In this document: positions 48,945 to 57,467 of the stretch, in pieces
Position numbering within the stretch: the stretch's first letter is position 1
Layout of the letters: every line of letters begins with the position of its first letter
NCBI GenBank assembly: GCA_045805265.1
Contig: JBJMLO010000030.1
Coordinates: 248,001-312,000 of the forward strand
DNA from: JBJMLO01 sp045805265
GTDB taxonomy: Bacteria; Actinomycetota; UBA4738; JACQTL01
Direction: 5' to 3'
DNA: 64,000 nucleotides
Notes under the pieces: generated by a model
Databases searched by the model: none
Seen by the model: the letters and a program-made list of their open reading frames with translations, nothing else
What the model was told of the DNA's origin: nothing
Position numbers and translations under genes: made by a program

Positions 48945-49388
48945 TCAGCCGCCTTCGACGCGCTTCTTGAGGCCCTTCAGGGCCCCGTCGACGATCGCCT
49001 TCTCGCCCTGGCGGCGGATGAACCCGGGCACCTTCGCCTTCAGCTGGATCGCCATGCGGTAGGTGACCTTCGTCTCGTCCTCGTCGAGCTCATCGAGCTC
49101 GTACTCGCCCTTGATGTCCTTCAGCCCGCCCTCGATCTCCTTCGTGGTCCACGACACGCCGCCGTTCTTGGCCCGGTAGGAGTACTTCAGGACGTACCGG
49201 ACCTCGCCGACGACCGGCGCCTTCAGCTGCATCTCGACCTCGCTGCCCCGGCCCTGGGAGTCCTTCTTCAGCACCTTGACCGACTTCAGGTCGTTCCACT
49301 TCGGGTAGCTCTCGTAGTCCTCGATGACGGCCATGACGTTCTCGGCCGGCGCGTTGATCGTGATCGAACCCTCCGTCTTCTCCGCCAT
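48945..49388 (-). CDS. SRPBCC-family (polyketide cyclase-like) protein
   Basis: 147 residues from ATG 49388, with a GGAGG-rich ribosome site about ten bases upstream. 'GSITINAPAENVMAVIEDYE' with 'SYPKWNDLKSVKVLKKDSQG' and the C-terminal helix 'FIRRQGEKAIVDGALKGLKK' match the coenzyme Q-binding (COQ10)/cyclase START-like group common in actinobacteria. It probably binds a lipid or quinone. It lies 60 bases upstream of the ArsA operon on the same strand, perhaps functionally linked. Confidence 0.85.
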   Translation of the reverse strand: MAEKTEGSITINAPAENVMAVIEDYESYPKWNDLKSVKVLKKDSQGRGSEVEMQLKAPVVGEVRYVLKYSYRAKNGGVSWTTKEIEGGLKDIKGEYELDELDEDETKVTYRMAIQLKAKVPGFIRRQGEKAIVDGALKGLKKRVEGG

Positions 49389-49497
49389 CTCGATCCCCTC
49401 CTCCTCGTGTCGGCGGCGTCGATGATTCCGGCCCACCGAGCTTCCCCCGACCGTCGCGCCCCGACACCTCCTCGCCCGGGAGTACGCTCCGCCGGCC

Positions 49498-50244
49498 ATG
49501 GGCGAGCCGGTCCGAGCGGTCCTCTTCGACTACGGGCACACGCTCGTCGACTTCCGGCGCACCGACGAGGCGCTGCTGGCCGCCTACGAGGAGATCCGGG
49601 CACGGGTCGAGGCCGCGCTGTACATCGACGCCCCCGAGGTCGGACACCTCATCGACCGCGTCGCACGCGAGGTCGACCGCCGGGTCGGCGCCTCGTACGA
49701 GGCAGCCCGGCTCGAGGAATTGGACCTCGTGGCGACGTTCGACGAGGTGCTCGCGAACACGCTGGGCCTCACCGTGCCGGCCGACGTCGTGCAGCACGTC
49801 GTGGCCCTCGACCATTCCGCCTACTCCAGGACGATCATGGTGAGCCCCGACAACCTGGCGACGCTCCGGACCCTCCGCCAGAGCGAGCTGCAGCTGGCCC
49901 TGGTCTCGAACGTGGCGCTGCTCCCCCACCTGATGCGTGCGGACCTCGAGGCGCTCGGGATCCTCGAGCTGCTCGACGCCACGGCGTTCTCGAGCGAGGT
50001 GGGGACGCGCAAGCCCGATGCTCGCATCTTCCTGGAGGCCCTCGGGCGTCTCGGCGTCGATCCGGGAGCCGCCGTGTTCGTCGGCGACCGGCTCCTCGAC
50101 GACGTGAGCGGCGCCCAGGGCGTGGGCATGCGCGCGGTGCAGACCCGGGAGTTCCGTCGGGAATCGAACCCGGCCGTGCGACCCGACGCCGTCGTCGAGC
50201 GACTGGTCGAGGTGCCCGACGTGGTGGCGCGGCTGTCCGGGTAG
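49498..50244 (+). CDS. HAD-superfamily hydrolase
   Basis: 248 residues. Motif I 'AVLFDYGHTLVDFRRTD' has the nucleophile Asp but Gly at the usual second Asp position (DxGxT form). Motif II Ser/Thr lies in 'LQLALVSNVALLPHLM', motif III Lys in 'SSEVGTRKPDARIFLEALGR' and motif IV in 'AVFVGDRLLDDVSGAQGVGM'. The cap is helical (subfamily I). The loss of the second Asp, which usually acts as acid-base, may change activity. Substrate unknown. TACGCT lies nine bases before the ATG. Confidence 0.85.
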   Translation: MGEPVRAVLFDYGHTLVDFRRTDEALLAAYEEIRARVEAALYIDAPEVGHLIDRVAREVDRRVGASYEAARLEELDLVATFDEVLANTLGLTVPADVVQHVVALDHSAYSRTIMVSPDNLATLRTLRQSELQLALVSNVALLPHLMRADLEALGILELLDATAFSSEVGTRKPDARIFLEALGRLGVDPGAAVFVGDRLLDDVSGAQGVGMRAVQTREFRRESNPAVRPDAVVERLVEVPDVVARLSG

Positions 50245-50251
50245 TCCGCGC

Positions 50252-51145
50252 TCAGTGCAGGCGGCCGGACTTCGTGACCATGATCAGCACGGACGCGACC
50301 GACACGAGCATCAGCGAGGCCACGCCGTAGAGCATCACCTTCGACGAAACGATCTGGCGCTGGCCGGACGCCAGGCGGAAAGCGTCGAGGGCCGTCACCG
50401 CGTACCACAGGATGGCGCCCAGGACGAACAGCATGGCCATCGGGGCCAGGAACCCGAGGCCGCCCGCCGGGTGCGCGGTCAGCAGCAGGATCGCCGTGGC
50501 CGCGGCCCACGCGAACAGGATGGCCCGGGCGAGCCCCTCGGCTCTCTTGCCCGCGACCGCGTGGCCGAGCCCCGGGAAGACCAAGGAGAACGCAACGGCG
50601 CGCTTCGGCTCGGCCGTGGGCCCCGCCGCCTCCTCCTGGAACAGGCGGGCGAATGGCGCGCCGCACGACGCGCAGCTGTCGAGCTCGATGTCGTTGGCGG
50701 CACCACACACCGCACAGGGCCAGGTGGGCCGGGGCTTGGCCGGCTCGCCGTCGACGAACTGGCCGCCGCCCGGTGGCGCCTCCTCGTGGTGGGCCGCCCC
50801 ATCCGGGGCCTGATCGTGCTGGACGGGCGCGCCCTTGACCTGCGGCTCGGGCACGGTCGGCAGCTCCCACAGCTCGGTCAGCAGCGACGCGGGCGTCCCC
50901 CGGGCGGAGGCGCCGGAGCCCTCCGTTCCCTCCGCGGGCCCTTGCGGGGATCCCGCCTGGGCGCCGGACCCGGCAGGGGGGGCGGGCATCGGGGGGGCCG
51001 GCACGTTCGGACCCTGGCCTCCAGGCCCCGGTTCGTGCTCCTGCCCGGCCGGAGGGCCGAGCTTCGCGTAGCACTGCCCGCACCACTCGACCCCGGGTGA
51101 CGCCAGGGCCCCGCAGTTCGGGCACCGGATCCGATCCTCGGTCAC
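50252..51145 (-). CDS. Double zinc-ribbon membrane protein
   Basis: 297 residues from GTG 51145. An N-terminal zinc ribbon ('RIRCPNCGALASPGVEWCGQ', then CxxC) is followed by an about 110-residue Pro/Gly-rich linker and a second ribbon ('WPCAVCGAANDIELDSCASC'). About four TMs follow ('FSLVFPGLGHAVAGKRAEGL', 'AILFAWAAATAILLLTA', 'FLAPMAMLFVLGAILWYAV', 'MLYGVASLMLVSVASVLIMV'). The 'PGLGHAVAGKRAEGLA' element resembles TM2/DUF5683-type domains. Function unknown. The start overlaps the SRPBCC stop (GTGA 51142-51145) in a three-gene operon. Confidence 0.75.
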   Translation of the reverse strand: MTEDRIRCPNCGALASPGVEWCGQCYAKLGPPAGQEHEPGPGGQGPNVPAPPMPAPPAGSGAQAGSPQGPAEGTEGSGASARGTPASLLTELWELPTVPEPQVKGAPVQHDQAPDGAAHHEEAPPGGGQFVDGEPAKPRPTWPCAVCGAANDIELDSCASCGAPFARLFQEEAAGPTAEPKRAVAFSLVFPGLGHAVAGKRAEGLARAILFAWAAATAILLLTAHPAGGLGFLAPMAMLFVLGAILWYAVTALDAFRLASGQRQIVSSKVMLYGVASLMLVSVASVLIMVTKSGRLH

Positions 51146-51561
51146 TCCAGCATCCCCTTCAGGGCGACCATCGCGGACCGCACACCCGAGCGCAGGCGCA
51201 GGACGCGCCGCGGCCGCCATGGCCTCGGCGCCCTCAGGTCCGCGATGCAGCTCACTACCGTGCCCTCCTCGAAGGTCTCCAGGTACCACTCCAGGTGCCC
51301 CTCGATCCCTCGGGGCCGCCGTTCCGAGATTCGGACCACCAGCCCGGTTCCGGGGCGAACCCGGTCGGCGGCCACGACCGCGGGCGGCAGCCCCGGGATC
51401 CGGAGCCGTCCGTCACCGAGCGACCTGGTCCCGGGCCACCATCCAGCGTAGCCCGTCGGATCGCCGAGGACCTCGAAAACCCGCTCCCGTTTCGCAGCGA
51501 CGAACCCATGGTCGAGCGCCCGGATCGCGGCGCGCCTCCGCCTACTCTGTCGGTCGTTCAC
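51142..51561 (-). CDS. SRPBCC-family protein
   Basis: 139 residues from GTG 51561. 'DHGFVAAKRERVFEVLGDPT' with 'GYAGWWPGTRSLGDG' and 'IEGHLEWYLETFEEGTVVSC' follow the START-like fold; the end ('SAMVALKGMLE') is the long helix. A basic region 'RAPRPWRPRRVLRLRSGVR' could touch membrane or nucleic acid. GTGA overlaps on both sides join it to the small TM gene and to the zinc-ribbon membrane protein. Confidence 0.75.
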   Translation of the reverse strand: MNDRQSRRRRAAIRALDHGFVAAKRERVFEVLGDPTGYAGWWPGTRSLGDGRLRIPGLPPAVVAADRVRPGTGLVVRISERRPRGIEGHLEWYLETFEEGTVVSCIADLRAPRPWRPRRVLRLRSGVRSAMVALKGMLE

Positions 51562-51776
51562 CGGTCTCTCCTGAGCCTCCACGTGGAGAACAGCAGCGCG
51601 GCCACGAGGATCACCCCGAGCACGACGAAGCCGGGACCGCTCCCGGCCGACCCCAGCCCCGAGCGGGCCGAGGGGGATCCGGAGGGCCGGGCCGTCGCTG
51701 CGTTCCCGGGCCGCACGACGACCACCTCGGACCAGGCCACGGCGGCGCCGGCCGCGGCGATCACCCGGGCATGCAT
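51558..51776 (-). CDS. Small secreted or membrane protein
   Basis: 72 residues. A hydrophobic N-terminus ('MHARVIAAAGAAVAWSEVVV') is followed by a short Ser/Gly/Pro stretch and a C-terminal TM 'FVVLGVILVAALLFSTWRLR'. It is the first gene of the operon with the SRPBCC and zinc-ribbon proteins (GTGA 51558-51561). Function unknown. Confidence 0.55.
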   Translation of the reverse strand: MHARVIAAAGAAVAWSEVVVVRPGNAATARPSGSPSARSGLGSAGSGPGFVVLGVILVAALLFSTWRLRRDR

Positions 51777-51831
51777 GAGCGAAGTGTGCCATCGGCGGGC
51801 CGGCCCGGCCCGGTCGCCACCCCGGGAGGCA

Positions 51832-53634
51832 TTACGGGGCCGCGTACAGGCGTTCGATCTCGTCGGAGAACCTCGTGACGATGGCCCGGCGGCGGACCTT
51901 CAGCGTCGGCGTGATCTCCTCGGCCTCCATGAGGAAGTCGCGAGGCAGGACGGTCCACCGCTTGATGCCCTCCGCCCGCGAGAACTGGGCGTTGACCGAC
52001 GCCACGGCCGCCGCGACCACCTCCAGGACAGCGGGATCCTCCGACAGGGCCGCGGGGTCCGCATCCGCGATGCCGCGTTCCGCGGCGAACTTCGGCAGCG
52101 CCTCCTGATCCAGGGTGATGAGCGCCACGAGGTACGGCCGGCGGTCCCCCACCACCACCGCCTGGCTGACCAGCGGGTGGTACTTCAGCGCGTTCTCGAG
52201 CTCCTGCGGCGCGACGTTCTTTCCGCTCGCCGTGATGATGAGGTCCTTCTTGCGGTCGGTGATCCGTAGGTAGCTCTCCTCATCGAGCTCGCCGACGTCG
52301 CCGGTGTGCATCCAGCCGTCGACGAGCATCTCGGCGGTGGCCGCCTCGTCGCGGTGGTACCCGGCGAAGACGTTCCCGCCGCGCGCCAGGATCTCGCCGT
52401 CCTCGGCGATGCGGACCTCGACGCCCGGGATCGGCGGACCCACCGTGCCGATCCTGATCCGCTCCCGGGGGTTCAGCGAGGTGGGCCCCGTGCCCTCCGT
52501 CTGCCCGTACACCTCCGCGATCGGCATGTTCACCGCGTGGAAGAACTTCAGGATGTCGACGTTGATCGGGGCGGCCCCGGACACGAAGTACGTGCACGCG
52601 TCGAGGCCCAACGCGGCCCGGAGCGGCCCGAACAGCTTCTCCTCGGCCTCGTGCAGGCCGTGGGTCATCTCCTCCAGGGGCTCGTCGCCGGCCTGGCGCA
52701 TCTCGACGACGGCGGTCGAGACGTACACGGCCCCCTCGGCGGCCATGCGCTGCTCCTCGGGCAGGCCGGCCAGCCTGGCCTGGATGCCCGCGTAGAACTT
52801 CTCCCACACGCGGGGCACGGCGAAGAACACGGTGGGCCGGCAGGCCTGGAGGTCCGGCAGGACGGTGTCGAGCGACTCCGCGAACCACGTCTCGATGCCG
52901 TTGACCACCTGGGACATGTGCGACGTGATCCGCTCGGCGATGTGGGACAGCGGCAGGAACGACAGGCGCCTCCCCGAGCCGAACGGCTCGGCGAAGACCT
53001 GGAGCAGCGAGCCCACGGTCCACACGACGTTCGAGTGCGTGAGCATGGCGCCCTTCGGCGGGCCGGTGGTGCCGGACGTGTAGACGATGGTGGCCACGTC
53101 CTCCGGCGCCGGCCGGCGCCACCGCTCCTCGTACTCCCCGGGGTGCTGCGCGTCGTACGCGCGGCCCCGCTCGCGGAGCGTGGCGAGGGAGAGCACGAAG
53201 CCGTCGGCGGACTCCGGGTGGTCCTCGATCACCGCCGCGTGGCGGAGTGCGGGGAGCTCCGAGCGCTCCTTCTCGAGCTTCCGGAGCTGCTCCTCGTTCT
53301 CGACGACGGCCACCACCGCCTCGCAGTGGCCCGCGACGAAGCTGGCCTGGGACGGCGAGCTGGTCGTGTAGATCGGCACGGTCACGGCGCCCGCGCACAT
53401 GCCGCCGAGGTCGGCGACGTGCCATTCGGGTCGGTTCGTGGACAGGATGCAGACGGCCTGGCCCGGCGCCACCCCGAGCGCGGCCAGCCCCATGGCCACC
53501 TCCCGGGCCGCCTCCGCGTAGCCCGTCCAGGAGATCTCGCGCCACTCGTCGCCCTCGCGGTACTTCAGGGCCGCCCGGTCCCCCATGCGCTCGGCCGTCT
53601 CGTGGAATCGCTTCATGATCGTATCGCCGGCCAT
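51832..53634 (-). CDS. Long-chain fatty-acid-CoA ligase (FadD15-like)
   Basis: 600 residues of the ANL superfamily. 'ATIVYTSGTTGPPKGAMLTH' is the P-loop, 'PIAEVYGQTEGTGPTSLNPR' the adenylate motif, 'WMHTGDVGELDEESYLRITD' and 'RKKDLIITASGKNVAPQELE' the hinge and C-domain. The length and 'AERITSHMSQVVNGIETWFA' fit the long-chain/very-long-chain group. It activates fatty acids with ATP and CoA for beta-oxidation or lipid synthesis. GGGGAGGAAGGG lies just before the ATG. Confidence 0.93.
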   Translation of the reverse strand: MAGDTIMKRFHETAERMGDRAALKYREGDEWREISWTGYAEAAREVAMGLAALGVAPGQAVCILSTNRPEWHVADLGGMCAGAVTVPIYTTSSPSQASFVAGHCEAVVAVVENEEQLRKLEKERSELPALRHAAVIEDHPESADGFVLSLATLRERGRAYDAQHPGEYEERWRRPAPEDVATIVYTSGTTGPPKGAMLTHSNVVWTVGSLLQVFAEPFGSGRRLSFLPLSHIAERITSHMSQVVNGIETWFAESLDTVLPDLQACRPTVFFAVPRVWEKFYAGIQARLAGLPEEQRMAAEGAVYVSTAVVEMRQAGDEPLEEMTHGLHEAEEKLFGPLRAALGLDACTYFVSGAAPINVDILKFFHAVNMPIAEVYGQTEGTGPTSLNPRERIRIGTVGPPIPGVEVRIAEDGEILARGGNVFAGYHRDEAATAEMLVDGWMHTGDVGELDEESYLRITDRKKDLIITASGKNVAPQELENALKYHPLVSQAVVVGDRRPYLVALITLDQEALPKFAAERGIADADPAALSEDPAVLEVVAAAVASVNAQFSRAEGIKRWTVLPRDFLMEAEEITPTLKVRRRAIVTRFSDEIERLYAAP

Positions 53635-53668
53635 CGCCCTTCCTCCCCGCTCCGCTCGCGTGTGGGCC

Positions 53669-54805
53669 CTATCGTGCCGCGTCGGCCAGCCATCGCGCCA
53701 GCCGGGCGGTCAGCCGGGGCCACGTGAACAGCCGCTCGGCCCGGGCCCGCGCCGCCTTCCCCATCGCCTCGGCGCGGGACGCGTTGGACAGCAGCGAGCC
53801 GACGGCCTCCGCCACCGCGCCGGGGTGCCGGCCGTCGGCGACCAGCCCGGTCTCGCCGTCGACCACCGCCTCCGCCGCGCCGCCGGAGTCACCGGCGACG
53901 GCCGGCTTCCCCGCCGCGGCGGCCTCCAGGAACACGATGCCGAACCCCTCGACCTCCAGGCCGGCCAGGCGCGAGCGGCACGGCATGGCGAAGACGTCGG
54001 CGGCGCCGTGGTACGCGGAGAGCTCGGCGTCGGACACCTGGCCGGCGAACACGACGGAACCGGCCGGGGCCCCGGCGGCCATCGCCGCCAGCCGCCCCCG
54101 GGAGGGCCCGTCCCCCACGACCAGCAGGGCGGCATCGGGCTCGCGGCGGCGGACGGCGGGGAGGGCCCGGATCAGGACGTCCTGGCCCTTGCGCGGGACC
54201 AGCCGGGAGACGCACACGACCAGGGGGCGGTCGGCGTCGATGCCGTGACGGCGCCGGATCTCCTGGGGCCCGAGCATGCCGGGCGCGCCGGGCCGGAACC
54301 GCTCGGTGTCCACGCCGGGCGGCAGCAGCGAGACGGGTACCCCGTCCGGCACGGCGGTGCGGATCACCCGGCCGGTGAACCGGCTGACCGCAAGCACGCG
54401 CGCCGCCCCCGCGGTGGCCCGCCGTAGCAGGGCGTGGAGCCCGGGCGTCTGTGCGAACCAGTACTCGGTGCCGTGCGTGGCCACGACGTACGGCAGGCCC
54501 GTGCCCGCCCCCAGCAGCGCGAGCGGCAGGCCGTGGCCGAACAGCACGACCTCGGCCTCGTGTTCCCGGGCGGCGATCCGGACCCTCGTGGCCAGGTCGG
54601 CGGACGGCCACAGGAACCTGGGGGGGAACCGGTGCACCGGAAACGGCAGCGCAGCGTCGTGCTCCCGCCACCCCGGCCAGTTCGGCGCCACGACGGCCAC
54701 CCGGCCGCCGGGAAGGTTCGCCGCGACGTTCCACACGTACTGCTGCACGCCGCCCACCCGCGGCGGGAAGTCGTTCGTGACGATCAGCGTCCGGGGCACG
54801 TCCAC
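53669..54805 (-). CDS. Glycosyltransferase family 4 (PimB-like)
   Basis: 378 residues from GTG 54805. 'TLIVTNDFPPRVGGVQQYVW' is the GGxxxxV acceptor-domain loop. 'LPYVVATHGTEYWFAQTPGL', 'VSLLPPGVDTERFRPGA', 'VVCVSRLVPRKGQDVLIRAL' and 'VEGFGIVFLEAAAAGKPAVA' (EX7E) match PimB'-type GDP-mannose-dependent mannosyltransferases of actinobacteria, which build phosphatidylinositol mannosides. The mannose and PI specificity is inferred from resemblance only. An alternative GTG lies six bases in. It is divergent from ygfZ with only 23 bases between starts. Confidence 0.86.
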   Translation of the reverse strand: MDVPRTLIVTNDFPPRVGGVQQYVWNVAANLPGGRVAVVAPNWPGWREHDAALPFPVHRFPPRFLWPSADLATRVRIAAREHEAEVVLFGHGLPLALLGAGTGLPYVVATHGTEYWFAQTPGLHALLRRATAGAARVLAVSRFTGRVIRTAVPDGVPVSLLPPGVDTERFRPGAPGMLGPQEIRRRHGIDADRPLVVCVSRLVPRKGQDVLIRALPAVRRREPDAALLVVGDGPSRGRLAAMAAGAPAGSVVFAGQVSDAELSAYHGAADVFAMPCRSRLAGLEVEGFGIVFLEAAAAGKPAVAGDSGGAAEAVVDGETGLVADGRHPGAVAEAVGSLLSNASRAEAMGKAARARAERLFTWPRLTARLARWLADAAR

Positions 54806-54828
54806 GGCGCCCGTATGCTGGCAGAACC

Positions 54829-55704
54829 ATGGGCGAGGCGGAGGTTCACGCGCTGTTCGGCCGGCCGATGCCGGTGTTCGCGGACGTGTCCCGGTGGAGG
54901 AAGTTCGGGCTGTCCGGCTCCGACGCGTCGAGATGGCTGAACGACATCGTGACGAACCGGGTCGACGACCTCCGGCCCTACAAGACCCGGCGCACGCTCC
55001 TCCTCGACCGGACCGGCCACGTGCGCGCGGACTTCCACGTCTTCGCGATGCCTGATGACTCGTTCGTGATCGTCCAAGACGCGGTCCAACCACGGCCGGC
55101 CGGGGAGCTCATGATTCCCTACGTCCTGTCCGCCGACGTGACCATCACCGACCAGACCGCAGAGCTCGGGCTTCTCTGCCACCCGCACTCCGGACGCGTG
55201 ATGACGATCGAAGGATGGTCACCGGGCGTCCTCGGCAGCGGCTTCGACCAGATCGTCCCGGCCGCCGGCATCGACGAACGGCGGACGTCGCTCGGCAACT
55301 TCCTGGAGGCCTCCGAGCAGGACCTCGAGGTGTGGCGGATTCAGCGGGGGACCCCACGCTTCGGGGTGGACTTCGACGAGGGGTGGCTGCCGTCGGAGGC
55401 AGACCTCGACGATCTCATCGACACGACCAAGGGGTGCTTCCTCGGTCAGGAGTCGGTGGCCAGGGTTCGCAACCTGGGACACCCGCCTCGGCTGGTGCTG
55501 GCGTTCCACGGCGCGGGGGAGGTGCTCCCGATGGCCCTTGTCCTCGCCGACGGCGAGGAGGTGGGCAGGATCACGAGCGTCGCGCCGCTTGGCGGCGGCG
55601 AGGGGACCGCGTGCATCGGGTGGGTCCGGTGGGAGGCCCGCGAAGCCTCCCTGACGACGGATCGCGGCGTCCCGCTCCGCGCTCGGTCAGATCACGCCGC
55701 GTGA
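54829..55704 (+). CDS. ygfZ: Folate-binding protein YgfZ/IbaG-type, GcvT-like
   Basis: 291 residues. The signature 'TTKGCFLGQESVARVRNLGH' (KGCxxGQE, about residue 204) identifies YgfZ/COG0354, which uses tetrahydrofolate and helps assemble or repair iron-sulfur clusters. The N-terminal 'WRKFGLSGSDASRWLNDIVT' and 'TRRTLLLDRTGHVRADFHVF' are GcvT-like. TATGCT lies nine bases before the ATG, so the mRNA leader is nearly absent. Its 3' end overlaps the CoA-transferase by 18 bases (convergent). Confidence 0.9.
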   Translation: MGEAEVHALFGRPMPVFADVSRWRKFGLSGSDASRWLNDIVTNRVDDLRPYKTRRTLLLDRTGHVRADFHVFAMPDDSFVIVQDAVQPRPAGELMIPYVLSADVTITDQTAELGLLCHPHSGRVMTIEGWSPGVLGSGFDQIVPAAGIDERRTSLGNFLEASEQDLEVWRIQRGTPRFGVDFDEGWLPSEADLDDLIDTTKGCFLGQESVARVRNLGHPPRLVLAFHGAGEVLPMALVLADGEEVGRITSVAPLGGGEGTACIGWVRWEAREASLTTDRGVPLRARSDHAA

Positions 55705-56853
55705 CCGGAGGTCCGACAGCTCGCCCTCGGTAACGCCCACTTCGGCCAGCACCTCGTCGGTGTGCTCTCCGAGGCCCGGGGCGGGCGAGAGGCGCTGCAG
55801 CCGCTCGCCGTCCATGACGAACGGCGAGGCCGGGCCGACCGGGGCGCCACCGACTTCCGCGACCAGTCCCCGGTGGACGACCTGGGGATCCTCGACGGCC
55901 TCGGCGAGCGAGTTCACAGGGCCCACGCAGGCCTCGATCGGGGCCAGGGCCTCCAACCACTCGCCGCGAGGACGCCGCGCGAAGGCCTCCGTCAACCGGG
56001 CCGCCATCCGCAGCTGCACTTCGGGCGGGCCGTACTGCGTGTGCACGAGGTCGGGGAGGTCGAGCGCCGTGCACAGCACGGTCCAGAACTTGGGCTCCAG
56101 GGCCCCCACCGTCACCCATTTGGCGTCGGCGCACTCGTAGACGCCGTAGCAGGCGTACTCGCCCGACAGGCGCATGCGGCCGCGGCGCGGCTCCAGTCCC
56201 GTCTGCAGGAAGGCCCCGGTGTGGATCGACAGCCACGATGCCACACCGTCCATCATGGCCGTGTCGACGAACCGTCCCCGGCCGGTCCGCTCCCGCTCCA
56301 GCAGCGCCGCCAGGATGGCGATCGCCGCGGCCATCCCCCCTCCGGCCATGTCCCCCACCTGCACGGCCGGGATCACCGGCGGTCCGCCGTCGACGCCCGT
56401 CAGGTCGAGGGCCCCCGCGTGGCCGATGTAGTTGACGTCGTGCCCCACCCGGTCGCGGTACGGCCCATCCTGTCCATAGCCGGTGATAGCGCAGTAGACG
56501 AGCCGGGGGTTCGCCTCGGCCAGGGTCGCCGGCCCGACGCCCAGCCGGTCGGTCACCCCCGGGCGGAACGACTCCACCAGCACGTCGAACCCCCCGGCCA
56601 GACGCCGGAGCAACTCGACGCCGGCCGGGTCCTTCAGGTTCAGGGCCACGCTGCGCTTGCCCCGGTTCAGCGCTCGGTGGGCGGCCGACTCGCCCTCGAC
56701 GAGCGGGGGCGTCAACCGGATGTAGTCGCCCCGGCCCGGTTCCTCGACCTTCACGACGTCCGCCCCCAGGTCGGCCAGCATCAGCGTTGCGTACCCCCCG
56801 GGGAGGAGCCTGGTCAGGTCGAGGATGCGCGTCCCCGCAAGAGGCTGGCTCAT
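55687..56853 (-). CDS. Class III (CaiB/BaiF) CoA-transferase family protein
   Basis: 388 residues from ATG 56853, with AGGAG eight bases upstream. 'GTRILDLTRLLPGGYATLML', 'ADLGADVVKVEEPGRGDYIR' and 'DVLVESFRPGVTDRLGVGPA' are the family N-terminal half. 'GHDVNYIGHAGALDLTGVDG' carries the catalytic Asp. 'AVQVGDMAGGGMAAAIAILA' resembles alpha-methylacyl-CoA racemase more than formyl-CoA transferase. It would epimerise branched acyl-CoAs or move CoA between acids, which fits the nearby acyl-CoA ligase and thiolase. Confidence 0.9.
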   Translation of the reverse strand: MSQPLAGTRILDLTRLLPGGYATLMLADLGADVVKVEEPGRGDYIRLTPPLVEGESAAHRALNRGKRSVALNLKDPAGVELLRRLAGGFDVLVESFRPGVTDRLGVGPATLAEANPRLVYCAITGYGQDGPYRDRVGHDVNYIGHAGALDLTGVDGGPPVIPAVQVGDMAGGGMAAAIAILAALLERERTGRGRFVDTAMMDGVASWLSIHTGAFLQTGLEPRRGRMRLSGEYACYGVYECADAKWVTVGALEPKFWTVLCTALDLPDLVHTQYGPPEVQLRMAARLTEAFARRPRGEWLEALAPIEACVGPVNSLAEAVEDPQVVHRGLVAEVGGAPVGPASPFVMDGERLQRLSPAPGLGEHTDEVLAEVGVTEGELSDLRSRGVI

Positions 56854-57069
56854 CGCTGGGGCTCCTGACCAGTGCGAATCGGGACGATCGGCGCGAGCAG
56901 GCATCCTCCGCCGAAGAATTTTTCGCTCGATGGCAAAATCCCTCTTCCATCCCGGCGGGCGGCCGTGCTAGACATTAGTGGGGAAGCGCCCACGCACCCA
57001 GGAGCCGAAATAGATCGACGCAGGAGCTCGGCAGCGACAGCGCCGGCTGGGGTAGAGGAAGGCAGGCTC

Positions 57070-57345
57070 ATGAGCGAATCGGCGTTCGAGTTCGATCTCT
57101 CGCATCTCCCGAAGGATCCGATGCCACCGGACATGTGGCAGGACCGGGCCGCATGCTACGGCATCGACCCCGAGGTGTTCTTCCCCGCATCCGAGGAGGA
57201 CGCCGGGCTCGCGCTCTCCTACTGCAACGCGTGCTCCATCCGGGAGACGTGTCTGTCCTGGGCGCTCAAGAACCGCGAGCGCTACGGCGTGTGGGGCGGC
57301 CTCACCGAGCAGCAGCGCCGCCGCATCGCCCGGCACGTCGCGTAG
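57070..57345 (+). CDS. whiB: WhiB-family iron-sulfur transcription regulator
   Basis: 91 residues from ATG 57070, with AGAGGAAGG upstream. Four Cys in the Wbl pattern: one in 'DRAACYGIDPEVFFPA', then 'YCNACSIRETCLSWAL' (CxxCx5C). 'RYGVWGGLTEQQRRRIAR' is the turn and basic helix that contacts sigma-A and DNA. The 216-base region before it (56854-57069) is relatively A/T-rich around 56917-56945 and probably holds the promoter and a long leader; no gene is seen there. WhiB proteins are confined to actinobacteria and their phages, which anchors the host assignment. Confidence 0.95.
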   Translation: MSESAFEFDLSHLPKDPMPPDMWQDRAACYGIDPEVFFPASEEDAGLALSYCNACSIRETCLSWALKNRERYGVWGGLTEQQRRRIARHVA

Positions 57346-57467
57346 CGCGACCTCCGACGCGTCGCTCGAATCGCCCGCCGTCCGCCCTTCGACAGCCCCG
57401 CGACTTGACCATCGAACGCGTGTTCGGGTAGTCTGCCGGTCCCGCGGCCCCGGGAGGCTCAGTCGCG

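Noticed and set aside
56872..57069. N-terminal extension of WhiB from an ATG at 56872
   Set aside because: The added 66 residues have no Wbl similarity, while AGAGGAAGG and the conserved N-terminus support ATG 57070.
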